Source of the DNA: Rhyzopertha dominica
Taxonomy: Eukaryota > Arthropoda > Insecta > Coleoptera > Bostrichidae
NCBI GenBank assembly: GCA_025024175.1
Contig: QCXZ01000041.1
Location: 15,619,786 to 15,683,785 of the forward strand
Direction: 5' to 3'
DNA: 64,000 nucleotides
The position numbers and the translations under genes are program-made. Shown one piece after another: positions 45,620 through 59,175 of the stretch; position 1 is the stretch's first letter, and each line of letters opens with the position of its first letter. Under the pieces are notes generated by a model that saw nothing but the letters and a program-made list of their open reading frames with translations, did not search any database and was not told the DNA's origin.

Positions 45620-46812
45620 CTGTTATACGCTATATTAGTGCTGACGTAATGACGGCCATTTTTCTGCGGTACGTCAAAGTCCTGGATCCTGGCAAACCGA
45701 GTTGTCATAACGTGCGTAACGGACCTCAGTGTTGGGTGCAATTTTGTCACTTTAAAAGAATATTTAGAAGTGTTACTGTGCTTATTTGAATAGCTTACAC
45801 TCCTTCGTTTTGCTTCACAAGTATTACAAATCGAAATTACATTTAGTTTAGATCCTGGATCAAAACAAACCAAGTTGTCATAACGTGCATAAGGGGTTCA
45901 GTGTTTGGTGCAATTTTTTAGTGTTAAAATCGTATTTTAAAGTGTTACTGGGTATGTTTGAGTAGCTGACACTCCTGCGCTTTACTTAGCAAGTATTACA
46001 AACGTAAATTACATTTAGTTACAATGTAGGTATTGCTGAAAAGCTTAACCTACAATAAATGCCTGTGTAGAGCATTACAATTTACATGTTGTACCAGAAG
46101 ATGGTAACGTGCTAGGTCCCTGGATGTTCTTGTTATAATGAGAGAGAAACGTATAAACTTTAAGCACTTAGTTTAGATTGTCTTTTAACAATAGATTGCA
46201 ACTTAATGTAATTTCGGTTTGTAATACTTAATGAATAATACAAAGGTATGTAAACCATTCAAACATACACAGTAACACTTAAAAATCTTGTGTTATACTA
46301 TAATTTTGCTCTGAACATTACTGTTACTGTTACTGTGAATTTTTAGTGATTTACGTTCCTTCGTATAATTTAGTATTATAAACTAAAATTACATTTAGTT
46401 GCAATCTATTGTTTAAAAACAACCTGAAAGAAGTACTGTAAAGATTACACGTTTCTCTCTCAATATAACGGAAACATCCAGGGATCCAACCCATTACCAT
46501 TTTCTGGTAAAACTTGTAAATTGTAATGCTCCACACATGCACGTACTTAGTGTATGTCCAGCTTTTCAACAATACATTGTATCTAAATGTAATTTCGGTT
46601 TGTAATACTTGCTAAGTAAAGCGAAGTAGTATAAGCTACTCAAATATACACAGTAACACTTTAAAATATTCTTTAACACTAAAAAATTAAACCAAACCCT
46701 GAACTCCCTTGCGCACATTATGACTACTAAGTAGGTTGGTTTGGATCCGGGATCTAGACGTATCGCAGCAAAATGGCCGACATTTACGTCACACTAATAT
46801 AGCGTATAGCAG
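45620..46812. mobile_element. 1.2-kb foldback element built of repeated blocks
   Basis: The ends mirror each other: CTG(T/C)TATACGCTATATTAGTG at the left and its inverse at 46792-46812, followed inward by GACGTAA and GGCCATTTT. The arms stay similar up to near the centre (about 46215-46330), with shared landmarks such as GTGTTACTGTG, AAGTATTACAAA, AAATTACATTTAG and GAGAGAGAAACGT. The left arm holds two tandem copies of a roughly 170-bp block (about 45680-45850 and 45850-46025) where the right arm has one. There is no coding capacity. Confidence 0.85.
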
Positions 46813-49800
46813 ATATTGAGCATATAGATGTTTCAGAATTGGTACACTAACATATAATAAATAATTGTATTACTATATTTTTAACTGAGCGCTAGACCAC
46901 CATCGTTTTGTAACAGCAAGATTATTGGATACTGGGAAATCTTAAATGACTAATGAATAGTACCATTATTATAAAAAATACTGTAGATTAACAATAAATT
47001 GCTGCACGCTCTGTTCTGTGGTAAATTTATTCATAATGTCCATTTACTGTTATTCAGCCGTTACTTTTTCTTCCTTTTTAGGTTGATCTGAATAATGAAA
47101 ACAAAAAAACCATTTAAGTCCCCCCTACCAAATCAGTGCTGGCCTTATTTTCTTCACTAAACTAGCAACTGTAATTATTTGATTTTGCACTTATGTTTTT
47201 AGATAGTTGCATGTTTGTCGTATTTTTAATTTATTTTTAAGTTGTATACATCTCCTCATTGCTTACTGATTTTGATAAGTTTCAAATAAGTTAAAACGCG
47301 TTTGTGTACTTTTACCATTAATCCCGCTCTTTATATATTGTTCTTATACAAATAAGTAAAGGGCATTACTGTATCGAATGCCTTGTACGCCTGAGATAAT
47401 GCATTATTAATTTTCTCAACCAGTTTACTACAGTAGCTTGATTGTTTGCATTTGTGGAGATCTATACAGATCTGCTAGTATGTCATCACAGGCTTATTTT
47501 GATGATGCGGTTGAATAAAAACAAAGTTTAACTCCCTATCAAGTCTCCTAGGTTCCGGAACCATCAAATCCTTTCTTAGGATCTACAATAAAATTTTATC
47601 TACCACGTTACTATGAAGTAAGAATAAAAAACTTATTCGTGTTATAGGAATTGTCTAAGTTTTAATCATCGATGTGTGTTTCTTTTATAGAGGTACTGTT
47701 ACAGTTGTTGGAGGGTCTAGGCTATATTGCTCTTTCGCGTAACCCTACTCATACGAGCCATAAAGATTGTTTCGTATACATCAAGTTGGAAAACATAATA
47801 AAACTAAACGTAATTTAAAATAGCTTATAGAACGGAACATCATCTCACGTAACAGGTGTGGGCCGCCCGTCTGAAGTCGATAGTATTCATAAAATTTCCA
47901 GTATTAAATTTATGTATGCGGCAATAAAAGTTTATTTCGCTTGGCACGACTATATTTCTTCATGTTCCAAATAATACACGAAATTCATTCAAATTTTTAA
48001 CAGCTTGCTGCTTTTCAGCCGCCAAGCTAAGATTGTCGCCCTTGCTTTGCTTGCATTTCCCACAAATCCCCTTCAGTATCAAGCTCGACATCATCGACGG
48101 TATGAATGCCACCCGCTGTTTCAATTACCCGCCGAGTCTTTCTACAGAAACTTTAATTTCACGGAATTAAGATCGAATATCTGCTTGTGAAACCCACAGA
48201 TTTCAGTTACTTCCCTATCACACTCCAAATTTGATGGCTAAAGGTTGAAAACGGAAGAAGTCTGAACAAACCAGAATTATCCTTAACAATAACTATAGCT
48301 ATAATGATCAGAAGGATGCGATTCAGGCTAAAATAGATGGAAGTGTCATGCAGATTAGCGACATAAAAGATGTTGGTACAACATTTGTGGTATGGTATTT
48401 CAAAATGAATTGCCTCAGGAAAGACTAAAAAATCCACGTGACAGATGCTGGCGTATGCCTATTCAATTGGTAAGAATTGCAGGATTCAACATTCACGTGT
48501 TTAATATATAAAGCAGGTTGCCTTCGTTTGTAGCATTGAAAGCACAGAAAAATAATTGCTTCCTTCATCAACAAAATTGTATACATACTATTCGTCATCG
48601 CTTCATATATAGTGCAGAACGCATCTTCATTTGTACATGTAATTATAGAACTTTTCTGTTACAATCGTGAGAATATCATCATTTTTCATTATATTATTTT
48701 CCCGACCTTAATGTAACGAGTGTTCATAAAAAACGTTTAGAAATCCATGGTTTTCTCTTTCTAACTTCGAGTTCTGCCTAGTAATTAATTCGTACAATTT
48801 GATCAGAGAAATAAAGTGGGGAGAACACGCATAGCCCGAGTGCGCATCCAGATTTACCTGGGACACGATAATGGTCGCCATATTCCGCAGTGTCGTCCAA
48901 TGACAGTACTTTTCTTGACTTCAATTTGGAACTAAACTATTTAGAATCACATCAAGATTGGAATACTATCGAAACAACTAAAAAACTATGAATCTGTCAT
49001 CAATCAAATCAAAAGGCAAAAACAAAGCAAACGACACGTGACGAGGTACTCTTGCGTCAAGAATTTGTGTCTATTTTGACATCTGACCACACCGGTCTGC
49101 AAGCCTTCTATATGTGCTGTGTAACAGACGTTAACAAACATTCTCGGTATTAAATTAACCATTTCATTGATATCTATAGTACATTACAAAAAAAACTAAA
49201 ACTGAATTTAGTATTTCAACACTACTGCATCAGATTGGTTTACGTTTACCGTATTTTTAAGCGGAACTGCTGCTTAAGATGTCATTATTTAAAGTAAGCG
49301 CCAAAAGTTTGACGTTCTCATGGACAATATGGTAGCCTCCTTGTTTACCATCTTTCGCGCAGATCTCTGAACGTTCTTCCTCCTCTATTTCTCTGAATTT
49401 ATTTGGCCTGTTTGACGTATACGTTGTGTATTGCACCGATGAAAATAAGACGGCATTACTATACCTGTGACTATTATGGAACACTATTGATTCTGTAGGT
49501 AACTAACCGGCAAGGAAAGACTGGAAGAAACCACGCAGAAATAAGCAGAAAAAATTAAGGAAACTGGTTTATCAATCGACACAACTGACAGTTCAGTTTG
49601 TTGCAGCTTACAGCACCAGTAGAACGTACGTTCACGACAACAAAAACCATCACCGGATTACTTGACCCGTTTTTTTAAGGAACGCCCGCCTGTACTGTGC
49701 AGTGTGCATAAACCACAAAACATATAACGCTAAGTGTCGCTACTTTATTATGACATATTATACACCAGGCCCTGTCTTATATCGCAAGTTCTTCTACAAA

Positions 49801-52800
49801 ACATCTTCATCACAACTGCATGTTCTATTTATTAGTTAAAAAACAGTAAAGTTAGCCAGGCTAAAAAAAGTCAATATGTCTTTGAATCTGCATGAACGAA
49901 TCGTTTCTAGTTATTTGTGCAAAGTTATTTCAAATTGTATGAGGGTTAGGGATGCATGTGACCTGACCTGACTTGACCTCTAAATCAGTGGCGTGCGCTG
50001 AGATTTTTCTGTTCACATATTTTAATCACGTTATCCTTGACTGAATCCAATCGATTTATCTTTCTTAGACTTTATAATGCAATAATCACAATAAATAACC
50101 AGTTGTTAAGCAGTGCAATTGCAGTATTGGAAGTTCATTTAAAAAAGTCATCAAGTCGCTCATGATTTCTTGACAATCGAAGATGGAGAAAAAAAGGGAC
50201 GCTTTAAATCTAATACGTATAATCTGTCAAATGTGAATTCAGTATCATTTACAGAAAATTTTACCTACCGTTAATTACAATTCACGTCTTGTCTTTTTGT
50301 TGACGCGAAGTGAGTTTATGTTAAAGTTTATTAACAAATTATTAGTAATTCAACGGTCCAGAGCTCAATTTCTACCCAAATTACTTCGATCTGGTCAAAT
50401 ATCAACCACCTGAAAACCCATGCAGAAACACTAAAAATTGACGGGTTGACAGTTCGCGCTTTCTCCTTGTTTATCCACTGTCGAGCCGGTTGAGCCATTC
50501 AGTAATTTAATTCTAACTGTAATGTGAAAATATTTTTGTCTTGAGGACTTTTTTTAATGAATATTCCTTATAGTTTGTTTTATATTTACTTACGGACTTG
50601 TTGGACTTCGCCGCTACGGAACAGGTAGTAAGACAATATCATCACCCCACTACAGTGGATCAGTTAAATTCAATGACACTGCACCACAGTAACTACGGCA
50701 CATATATAATATTTACTTCCGCCATTATTTCCACACGGCATAATTGTAGTTGTGCTTGTCTTTTGCCTGTTTAGTATGCGCCATTAATGTGTTTTAACAA
50801 GAAATTTGCTGACGCTCTATTTAGATCAACAGCCGGATTGCATTCAATTGTAAATGTCATACAATTTAATGTCAATTTATTTCAGTTATAAAATAAAGAC
50901 GAAAAAATATTCGAAATGTGATAAATAAAAAGTTTAATTTAACATATTTGGGAGCCAGTACCTACATATATAGTCACTAAAAGTATAGTTAAAAGGACTC
51001 CATAAATTAAGCTTCTCTATATTACTAGTATTAATTTTCATTTCTAAAAAGTAGACTGTGTACATAGTACATACATACGAAACATTTTTTATCAACGAGC
51101 GGGTATTTTTCATCCGTTCCCGCATGTTTTTTTAGTTTAAAAGTGTTTCCAAATTAAAATGTTTACGGGAAATTAACGCTCGAAAAAATGTTCCAAACTT
51201 TTGCATAGTGTATTTACCACACTAGGCTGCTTCCACATTTGGTTTTGTGTTGTTTGGATTAACTGTAGTTGAGTGCGGAAAGCATTACTTTCTGTCCTTA
51301 TTATTTAGTTATTGGCGCTCGAGAGATTAGGTAAAGTCTTAAAGAACATGTTCACAGTAATAAAATTGTTACCTATATGCACTTTGGAAGTTAAAATGCT
51401 CTGCGTAAGTTCTCTTGAGACCTTGGGCCCTCTGTCTTCAGTTTATTAATTGATTGATTAGATTAATTTAAAGTAGTTAATTTACACAATAAAAACTTCA
51501 CAATTTTATGGGACTTGAAAAATCACCTTTTTTAACGAAAAACTTTCAGAACTTATATGAGTGCGGGATTGTTATGCAGATAAATATAAGATGTTTCACA
51601 GGCATCGAAAACCCGGACAGAATGACTTAATAGATAAACAGGAAATCAAAGTTGCATAAGCTGCAGTGCTACTGGACATCAAATAATGTCATCATTTTGA
51701 GTTATGGTATACTTACGAGCATCATCGGCCACTAACGATGAATTTGTGAAACCCTCTCTCATTTAGAGAACTGATGTGTGAGCTGCATAAAAAATGATAC
51801 TTAATCATGCTGGAAGGCTGCCAACAGCATTAATTATTAGCATTATAAGTGATATATCAACAGTTTCCAACTGCATTAGGGAACGAAAATAAGTCTAGAC
51901 GTGGACGTCCTGCCAGAGAGAAAAGAACAATGATCATTATGGATTAGCTATAAAATTGACTTCCTGGGATGCCGCAGCGAATTGATGAATCAGCGGTTTA
52001 TGAATGAGAAGCGAGACGAGACTAATCGGTTGAAAATGCCGGATATGCAGAAGAAAAACCTATTATCATTGAAATGGGTTTTTTATTCGCAAATCACGGA
52101 GCAACGGAAAAGGGAATGGCTTGCATTAGGTTCACTGAAAACCAAGTTGCGGAAGGAACTTCTGATGTCTGTTTTGTTTTGCTTTATGAGCGTACTTTAA
52201 GAGGGGCATTTACTTGGAGCGATCGGGCAAAATGTAAACTATGCAACCCATGTTACGAGCGGGACATGGGACGTAAGAGGGTAGCCGATAGGTTGAAATT
52301 ACGCAAAGATCAGACGGGCTAAACTAATATTCGGAAAATTGCTGACTGTAGCGTGTGCATAAAAAAGTAAGCATGGTATTAGTAACTTACTATGATATTA
52401 TACCAGGTTAATCAAAATATGGAATAACCCATTTATTTCTGTAAATATGAACTATATAACATTTCATTCTAACTGCATGTCGACTATGATTTTTGGAGGA
52501 ACTTTTATAATAATTTTCATTCCGCCTCCCCATTGCTTCGGCAGACAGTAAATTAATGTGAAAGAGCTTTTAACATTAAAACTTGTCACGTGTATTTAGA
52601 CATAAAAGCTTAGAAATCCGGTCATATCGGAATAAATCGTATACCGCACGATCATTCCCGACAGGTTTGCATCTTAGCCTCACTGTTCTTTGGATACCAC
52701 GCGACGGATCTGGTGGGGATGGGCATTCGCATTCCGCTCTCTTGACGGACTCGTGCGAAAGGGTTTGCGGTTTTAGATTTTTTGAATGTTTTTACTTATT

Positions 52801-52836
52801 TATCGTGCTCATGTTTTTGGTAGTGTACAAAGAAAT
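46813..52836. other. No gene recognised
   Basis: AT-rich DNA. Open frames at 49257-49484 (minus) and 51982-52322 (plus, two frames) have a protein-like look but no family motif and no clear splice structure. I cannot support a gene. Confidence 0.5.
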
Positions 52837-52994
52837 ATGTAGCTACAACGTGGAGTTCGAATTTTTCGTTTATGTGCCTTAGTTTTCGAGATATAACTCG
52901 CCAAAAATACGCATTTTTAAGCAAAATACAACAACAAATATTTACATTACCGTACCAAACTCAGAAAAAACTCGAACTCTACGTTGTAGCTACA
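52837..52994. repeat. Short inverted-repeat element, about 158 bp
   Basis: ATGTAGCTACAACGTGGAGT at the left is mirrored at 52968-52994 with one mismatch, over about 27 bases including the adjoining TTCGA. The internal part contains TTCGAGATATAACTCGCC, and a related GTTTCGAATAACTCGG lies just outside at 53033. Probably a small non-autonomous element or a fragment of one. Confidence 0.6.
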
Positions 52995-54046
52995 TCTTTT
53001 GTCATTGCCGTGTCAAAATTTCACTTCGAAAAAGTTTCGAATAACTCGGTAAAATGTAAAACGGTAGGTGCTTAAAATGACCCGATTCGCTCTAGGTAAA
53101 CGCCCCTCTTAATACATCTCCTTTTTACGCTTAAATGAAATCATTCGTGAAAATGTGAAAAATTGTTCATATTTGATACTTTTTCTGTTGATTAACGATA
53201 TTGGACCGGTTGACGACGCCTTAAAATTTTCCTTAAGCTGTAATCGTGCATAACAAGTTCAGTTTAACTAATATATTTTTAAAATAAGGCATAGGAACCA
53301 GCCCCAGAGTTTTATTGTTAACATTCTTTCATTTTTTATGTCTGTCTCTACCTATGCATACCCTTTGTGGCATTCGTGTAGTAGGTATAGTAAATTGTTA
53401 ATCTTCATGCGGTAGTTATACTGCTGCTCGCAGAACTTTAAGGCTCCGTCATTAATGACCTATTTCCATTACCATCATGAGATACACGTGAGCACAGCTA
53501 CAACCTACATAATCGTGCTGAGCGTAATTGTCAGCATTGCTGAGAAGTTGAAACTCTTTTTTTCCTCTGACAGGAAAGCAGACGAGCACAAAAAAAATTC
53601 AGAATTGACGCTTGTATGGAACTGAAATAGATGTTATAAGTAAGGAATAAAATAATCTTTTGTTGTTTTTGATAGATATTTGTGTAGCTTAAATAGTGAT
53701 AGTCCTGTTCGGATGATATGGGTTCCCTTATCTTATCTTTTAAATTCAACAAATACTGTATACTGATAAAAAAATTAACAAATAATTTTTTCATTGTCAT
53801 CTTGTCAAGTTTCAGGTTTCAGCAAAACTCTAGATTTATCTTTATCTAACTAATATTCGTATTGCAGAGTATAATTGGCGGCGGAATTTCGTCAAATAAA
53901 GCGATGTTCCGTCCTATATGCGTAAGAACGTCGAGTATTAATTATTGTAATTATTGAAACATTTTCAAATCGAGATTTTCATGGAGAACCAAACATTACA
54001 GACAGGACAAGAAGATTGATGGGGCACGAACGACGAGAAAAAGGAT
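52995..54046. other. No gene recognised
   Basis: AT-rich interval. No exon or element protein supported. Confidence 0.55.
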
Positions 54047-54202
54047 ACGAAAAAGCTGTCTTCTAGCCATATTGCTGGGAGAAAAAGAAGAGGAAGGCCG
54101 AGAGAAAGATGGCAAATGAAGGTGGAGGATGATATAAAGAAGATGAACATTAGCAACCTGAGGACAAAGGAAGAAAATAGGAAAGAAGGCAATAATAAAT
54201 GA
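54047..54202 (+). pseudogene. C-terminal remnant of a non-LTR retrotransposon RT
   Basis: The frame IRKKLSSSHIAGRKRRGRPR followed by ERW, KVEDDIKKMNI and a stop at 54200-54202 matches the basic GRRxRGRPxxRW tail found at the C-terminus of many non-LTR (LINE) reverse transcriptases. Only the tail is present, consistent with 5'-truncated retroposition. The clade cannot be assigned from this. Confidence 0.7.
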
Positions 54203-55324
54203 ATGCTTCGGCCTGGATGACTTGGTGTTATAAAAATACATCTCAGGAAAGTGAACACAACTATTGCTTTGACGTATACTTGTCACTTGTGGAGTTTTGA
54301 ATTATTTGATATATTTTAATATGAGAAAACGCGTGGGACTGTGTATTTTCAGCATATTCTGTAGTGTTTTGTGGGATAATCAACTTTAAAGTTGCAGAAA
54401 GCTCATATTTCGGAGCTGTGGGGTGACCCGGTTTCGTATATACTTTTAGGTTATGTATCGTATTTGTGAGGTTGTGGCTACAGTAAGCCTGTTAAATAAT
54501 TGTACTATGATGTTTTTAGCCTGTCACAATGGTAAAATTCACAAACTAGGTGGTAGTAGCGTTAGCTGCACTACATAAAACTTCCACATGATAGGACGTA
54601 AACTGTTGAGGTTACCACAAGCCTACTATACCAATATTAATTGTAATTTCTTACTTTTTTGATAAAAAAATAGAACCGTAAATTGTTGAAAATCTTTATA
54701 AAGCCATCAATTTCGTGACTGTAGCTTGATCTGTAACCTTCAGTACTATCGCCGTGCATATTGTAGCTTGGCAGCAGTTACAAAAAGGCGGAAGAAAGAA
54801 TTCAAAAATCAACGCCGCCCACGTTAAGCACATCATTTATAGAAACTCTGTATCATACATTATGGAATTGTTATGGACAGAGTCCTTATAGCTTTAGAAA
54901 CATCGTATAGGAAGATTTTCTTAGGATATTTTAATATTAACAAAATTGACGATTGCCATTGATTAGTGCAACGAATATTCAGAAGAAAAATAAGTATTGC
55001 AGCGATTGAGGAACTTGACCTTATCCGGTGCTCTGTGTGCAAATGCTACAGATTTGTTATCTGTGTCTGATAGTACTGCCCCAATATCATATTCGTAAGC
55101 ATCTGTAATCTAATTTGGCTTTCTAGTGATAAATTTGGATGCTGGATTAATTAATTAATTAATTCTTGAGTTCCTCACTATTAGTTGGAATAGGATAGTT
55201 GTCTTTCTGAGCGTGTGATTAAATCCCGTATGGTGTGATAATATGGCCTAAATATAAATTTCCTTTCTTTAGAAATTGAGTTTTATGTTAACTTGTTTAA
55301 GCTTAGAAAAAATCGTAATAAATT
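54203..55324. other. No gene recognised
   Basis: AT-rich interval with a short (TTAA)n tract near 55148-55164. It may include the untranslated tail of the non-LTR remnant. Confidence 0.5.
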
Positions 55325-55525
55325 AATATCGGGGGCTACAATATTATGCAAATACTATAAGATCATCTGATAAATAAACAAAGCATTTTTCATAACTAAG
55401 ACCTGACATTGCAACTGTCATTAAACGAGAACAAGAGCTTGGACTTATTTTGCGTCCCAATGGTGAACGTTTCGTGTGTTGTTTATCTGTGTAGAGTTGA
55501 TAAACCTTTTGACTTAAATCAAGAT
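55325..55525 (-). pseudogene. Ty3/gypsy reverse transcriptase fragment
   Basis: Minus-strand frame: LDLSQKVYQLY, a decayed middle, SRLMTVAMSGLSYEKCFVYL and then SDDLIVFA. It matches the gypsy RT from LDL-x-Q-x-Y-x-Q to the catalytic YLDDIIVF, with an extra residue splitting the catalytic motif (YLSDD). Only about 65 residues remain. The pattern GLSYEKCFVYL differs from both other gypsy copies in the window, so it is a third lineage. Confidence 0.8.
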
Positions 55526-58206
55526 TACTAAAATATATAGCGCCTGACAACGATTTTAAAACTTCTATAATGTTATTGTTTATTATGCATTAATAATTAG
55601 ATATTTTAACAAATTTGACACAACGTACCCTTTAACTGCCAAGTAGAGCTGAATTTTTCGACATCTTGCGACACATTTAATTATCAAACGTAGTGGTTTT
55701 CTTGTATTACAGCCAATCTGCATAAAAAAATTAACCCATCCAAGAAAGAAGTGTTTCATTTAGCTCTGGAAACCAGTTTCTATTCACGTTGGTGATTCTT
55801 AGGTTTGCCATTTTAGAATTTTTCTGTCGGGAGAGGACATAGTAGTGTAAGGGGGACATTTTCAAAATCATGGGCACTGTTTTTGAAAAATATTCTAGTT
55901 ATATGAAAGAAATTGTACCAAATACGGTTCATACCTTGCCGATGATTACTAGTATTGCGCGGTGCTCGTGAGTATCTCTGAACACACTCTAAAGGAACAA
56001 AAGTCGTGGATTCCAGTATCTTAGGAGTCTGTTACGTTACCACGTACGTACGCATGTCTTGAATTTATATCCTTATCGAGGAGCCATAATATTCACATTC
56101 GCTTGCAGCGTCTTGAACATAAATCGCATTTCCAGGACTTTTTTAGGCGGCGTTCAATTTGGATTGTCGTAAAAATACAGTACGCTCGAAGAAAATATAA
56201 GTATATGTGAATTTTTCAGGAACCAATTTTACACTTTAATTTAAAAAAATGTAACCGATGTTTCGATTACTCTAGTACACTTTATCCGCGTGGTGCTTTA
56301 TAAAAAGTTGTTTTCATTTAAACAGTTTTGCAAAGTGGAAAAATTATAAAATTGTTTACATATACGTCAGACCATTTCTTTATATACTAGCATTATGACG
56401 GTGATGGTAGTTAAGTAGAGGAATATATTAATCATGTGTATTTCTGTAACAATAATTATTTAATTTTATGACCATTGTGTTTAGAGACGTAAGAAGTAAA
56501 AAAATATCAAATTTTATTCCATAGTTATAATTTGTTGTATATTGTGTTCAGCGAAAATACCGACGTAAAACATTCCCTAAGGCAAAAACTTGACATTATA
56601 CGTTACGACTTATCATTAGCGACAGTTTAGTCAAGTTAAGTTTTGTTGTTTTAGAGTAAAAAAGCGTGATTTTTAGGATTGAGCTATAGAAAATTGTCGA
56701 CATATTCACGAGTAGTTGTTTAATATACAAGGGGTCGTTTTATGAAACGGTACCCTATTGTGTGGCATAAGTAAGGTAAACATTAAATTCAATTATCGCT
56801 TCAATTGTGTGTTTGAGTGAAATGTTTGAATAACATAGTTTGCGTTAACATTGTGTAAATGCCGCGGAAATAACGTAAAATTTTGTTTTTATGGTGTAAC
56901 AAGTTTTTTTATCGGAATGAGTTAATGAGCATTTCCTATATCAGATATTAAGAGCACTGCCCCTTCATTTTAGGGATAAGAACACGACGATTTAAAACAG
57001 ACAAAAATACATTAAATCTTTATAAAGGGCAAGTTATTTACGTCTTGGGAAGATGATAAATACAGACTATATTTTAAAATATATGTTAGTGGTTACGACT
57101 TTTCAGTGACACACTCTTTTTCAGCGTAAAAACAGTTTTCGGAATTATAAGTCCATTAGTGTAAACTTGCTTAAACTATCTTTGTTTGTTTTTCGAAATG
57201 GATTTAAGTTTTTGAAGCTTTAATTTCGTACTTCTCTAATATTAGTTCTTAGTTCATTATTCTAATTCTTTTCCAAGAACTATTAATGTTACAAAGTGAT
57301 TATTATAACATTTTATTTTATTGTGTAATTAGATAGTACTTATAAACGCTTTCTGGACACACTAGGCTATCAAACACCGGTAGCAAATTTTTAATTTTGA
57401 CTGCTATTGTAGAATCCCTCCATATTAGCGAGCGGTAAGGGTGATTAGGGCCGTACATTTTGTGCCATGTATATCTAGCACATCTATCAAATAAAAAATA
57501 ATAGAAATATACGGTATCGAATATAAATTGCGCTATAGCATGACTTAAAGCTGTATATTATATACTGAAGCCCGGAAACACCGAGCGGAGCTCTAATTGT
57601 ACCAAATATTTCATTGACAACGACACCTTTAAAATTACATACTTTTGAACACAGTAAAAATATTTAGTCCAANTTGTGTATTGTTTTTGCAAACATACTA
57701 GTATATTTTGATATCCTGTACGAACTTATGAATAAATCGAATGTATAAAATTAGGATTTCGATAAACCTATTATTCTTTTCAGGTAATCGGAAAGAATGG
57801 GTCGCGAGATATGTGTGCTCTGCTGAATAAGCTTTAGGAATATGGATAATAGAATTCATGGAAACAGTGACTTCAACAAGATTATTTTCTTTGAGTTACC
57901 TTTTTTCCTGCTTTCTTAAGGATCCATAATTCATCGTATTACATTTTATTCCTAATATGTGTGGAAATAAAGATGTGTTGCTGCTTAGCAAGTCTCTCTG
58001 AGAATATATCATTTGTTCATGCTCCAACATTGCGTCGTTGTTTTCCAAGAAATACGAATGAATTTTTGTCGAAATTTTATTACAAGCAGACAAAGTCAAC
58101 TGCGGTATTTTTAATAAAGCTACCGCCCATTTTTTGGACGCCAAAAGTTATAACATCACATTCCGTTGTGCTGTCACCTATTAGATCTTCAGACTTTAAT
58201 TCAATT
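55526..58206. other. No gene recognised
   Basis: AT-rich, one N near 57673. No exon or element protein supported. Confidence 0.55.
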
Positions 58207-58930
58207 AGTTTTTAGATTCCCAGATCAGTTTCACGATTGAAACAGAAGAAAACCGGATGATAAACTTTTTAGACCTAAACATCAATATAACAGACACAGG
58301 GTTTGGTTCTAAAATATACTGGAAATTATCACACACAGACACTACAATCAGCCAAAAATCTAACCACCCACAATGTTATAAAGCGGCGCCTTTTAAATCA
58401 TATGTAAATCGATTGCACAAAATTCCAGTTAACTAGGAAAATAAGAGCAACGAATTTAATATAATACAACAACTTGCTGTTAATAATGGTTTTGAGAAAT
58501 GATGGCTAGACAACTTGGCCAACCCCAACAGACACACCACAGAAAGTAATAGAGAACTGAAACCGTACGTCCTGGGTAAGATTTCAGAAAAACTAAGAGT
58601 AATTGACCGAATGGTATAAGCATAACATTCAAGACCACGAATACTGACTCAAAAGACTTGAAATCACTTAAATGAAGACAGTAGTGGTGTTTACAGCGTA
58701 AAATGTAACAACTGTTAGGCCAGATACATTGTGGAAGCTGGAAGAGCCCTGGGATTAAGAATCAGAGAACATCAAAATCACTTCCAAAAATGGAAACACA
58801 ATTAATCTTGATGAAAGATGAAAGAGGTCGAAGACTAGCTATGTATATTAGAAGCTCTAGAGACTTATAAAGTAAGAAAAAAGCACCAAAATTGGTACTT
58901 GAACAAACAAGTCGGGCTGTTTTACTCCCT
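58207..58930 (+). pseudogene. Penelope-like element, 3' part of RT plus GIY-YIG endonuclease
   Basis: The frame starts at about 58212 with SFTIETEENRMINFLDLNI, the conserved block after the Penelope RT fingers/palm. Then come KIYWKLSHTDTTI, the CYKAAPFKSYVNRLHKIP thumb motif, a stop, and FNIIQQLAVNNGF. About 80 residues later a GIY-YIG nuclease is recognisable: GVYSVKCNNC, a stop, RYIVEAGRALGLRIREHQNH. GIY is GVY and YIG is YIV; the catalytic Arg of RIREH is present. At least five in-frame stops. The linkage of RT to a C-terminal GIY-YIG domain identifies a Penelope-like element. Confidence 0.88.
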
Positions 58931-58990
58931 AATTTTTAAGGCTTTAGCAGATGGGTACACTTCTGGTAACAAATGACAGCGCAGTTCTTA

Positions 58991-59100
58991 GTTTATGGCC
59001 TAGCTGGTCTAGTCTACCTAAGACCAGGTAGGCTGCGGGTTCGAGTCCCGCATAAAGCATTGCCCTAAGCTGGCAGGGTCATTAGCAATAAAAAAAATAA
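58991..59100 (+). repeat. tRNA-like SINE head with A-rich tail
   Basis: Box A-like TAGCTGGTCTAGT and box B GGTTCGAGTCC; a perfect T arm GCGGG-TTCGAGT-CCCGC; an anticodon stem TACCT/AGGTA with only a 6-base loop; an acceptor-like TTTATG/CATAAA pair. The short anticodon loop argues against a working tRNA. An A-rich tail (AATAAAAAAAATAA) ends at about 59100, which fits a tRNA-derived SINE inserted next to the Penelope remnant. Confidence 0.6.
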
Positions 59101-59175
59101 CCTCACATTTTGTATCTTGAAAGTTTGTGTATGCTGTATTGGTTGCAGGCACTTGTATTTTTTTCCGTAGATATC

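Noticed and set aside
46315..46340. Short (TTACTG)n tract as a regulatory site
   Set aside because: It is a three-unit run within the foldback element and most likely slippage.
49257..49484. Minus-strand 75-residue protein
   Set aside because: Protein-like composition but no homolog I recognise and no splice or promoter context.
51982..52322. Two overlapping open frames as a gene
   Set aside because: No family motif, no splice structure, and the two frames overlap without one being clearly better.
58991..59057. Functional tRNA gene
   Set aside because: The anticodon loop has six bases and an A-rich SINE-like tail follows.
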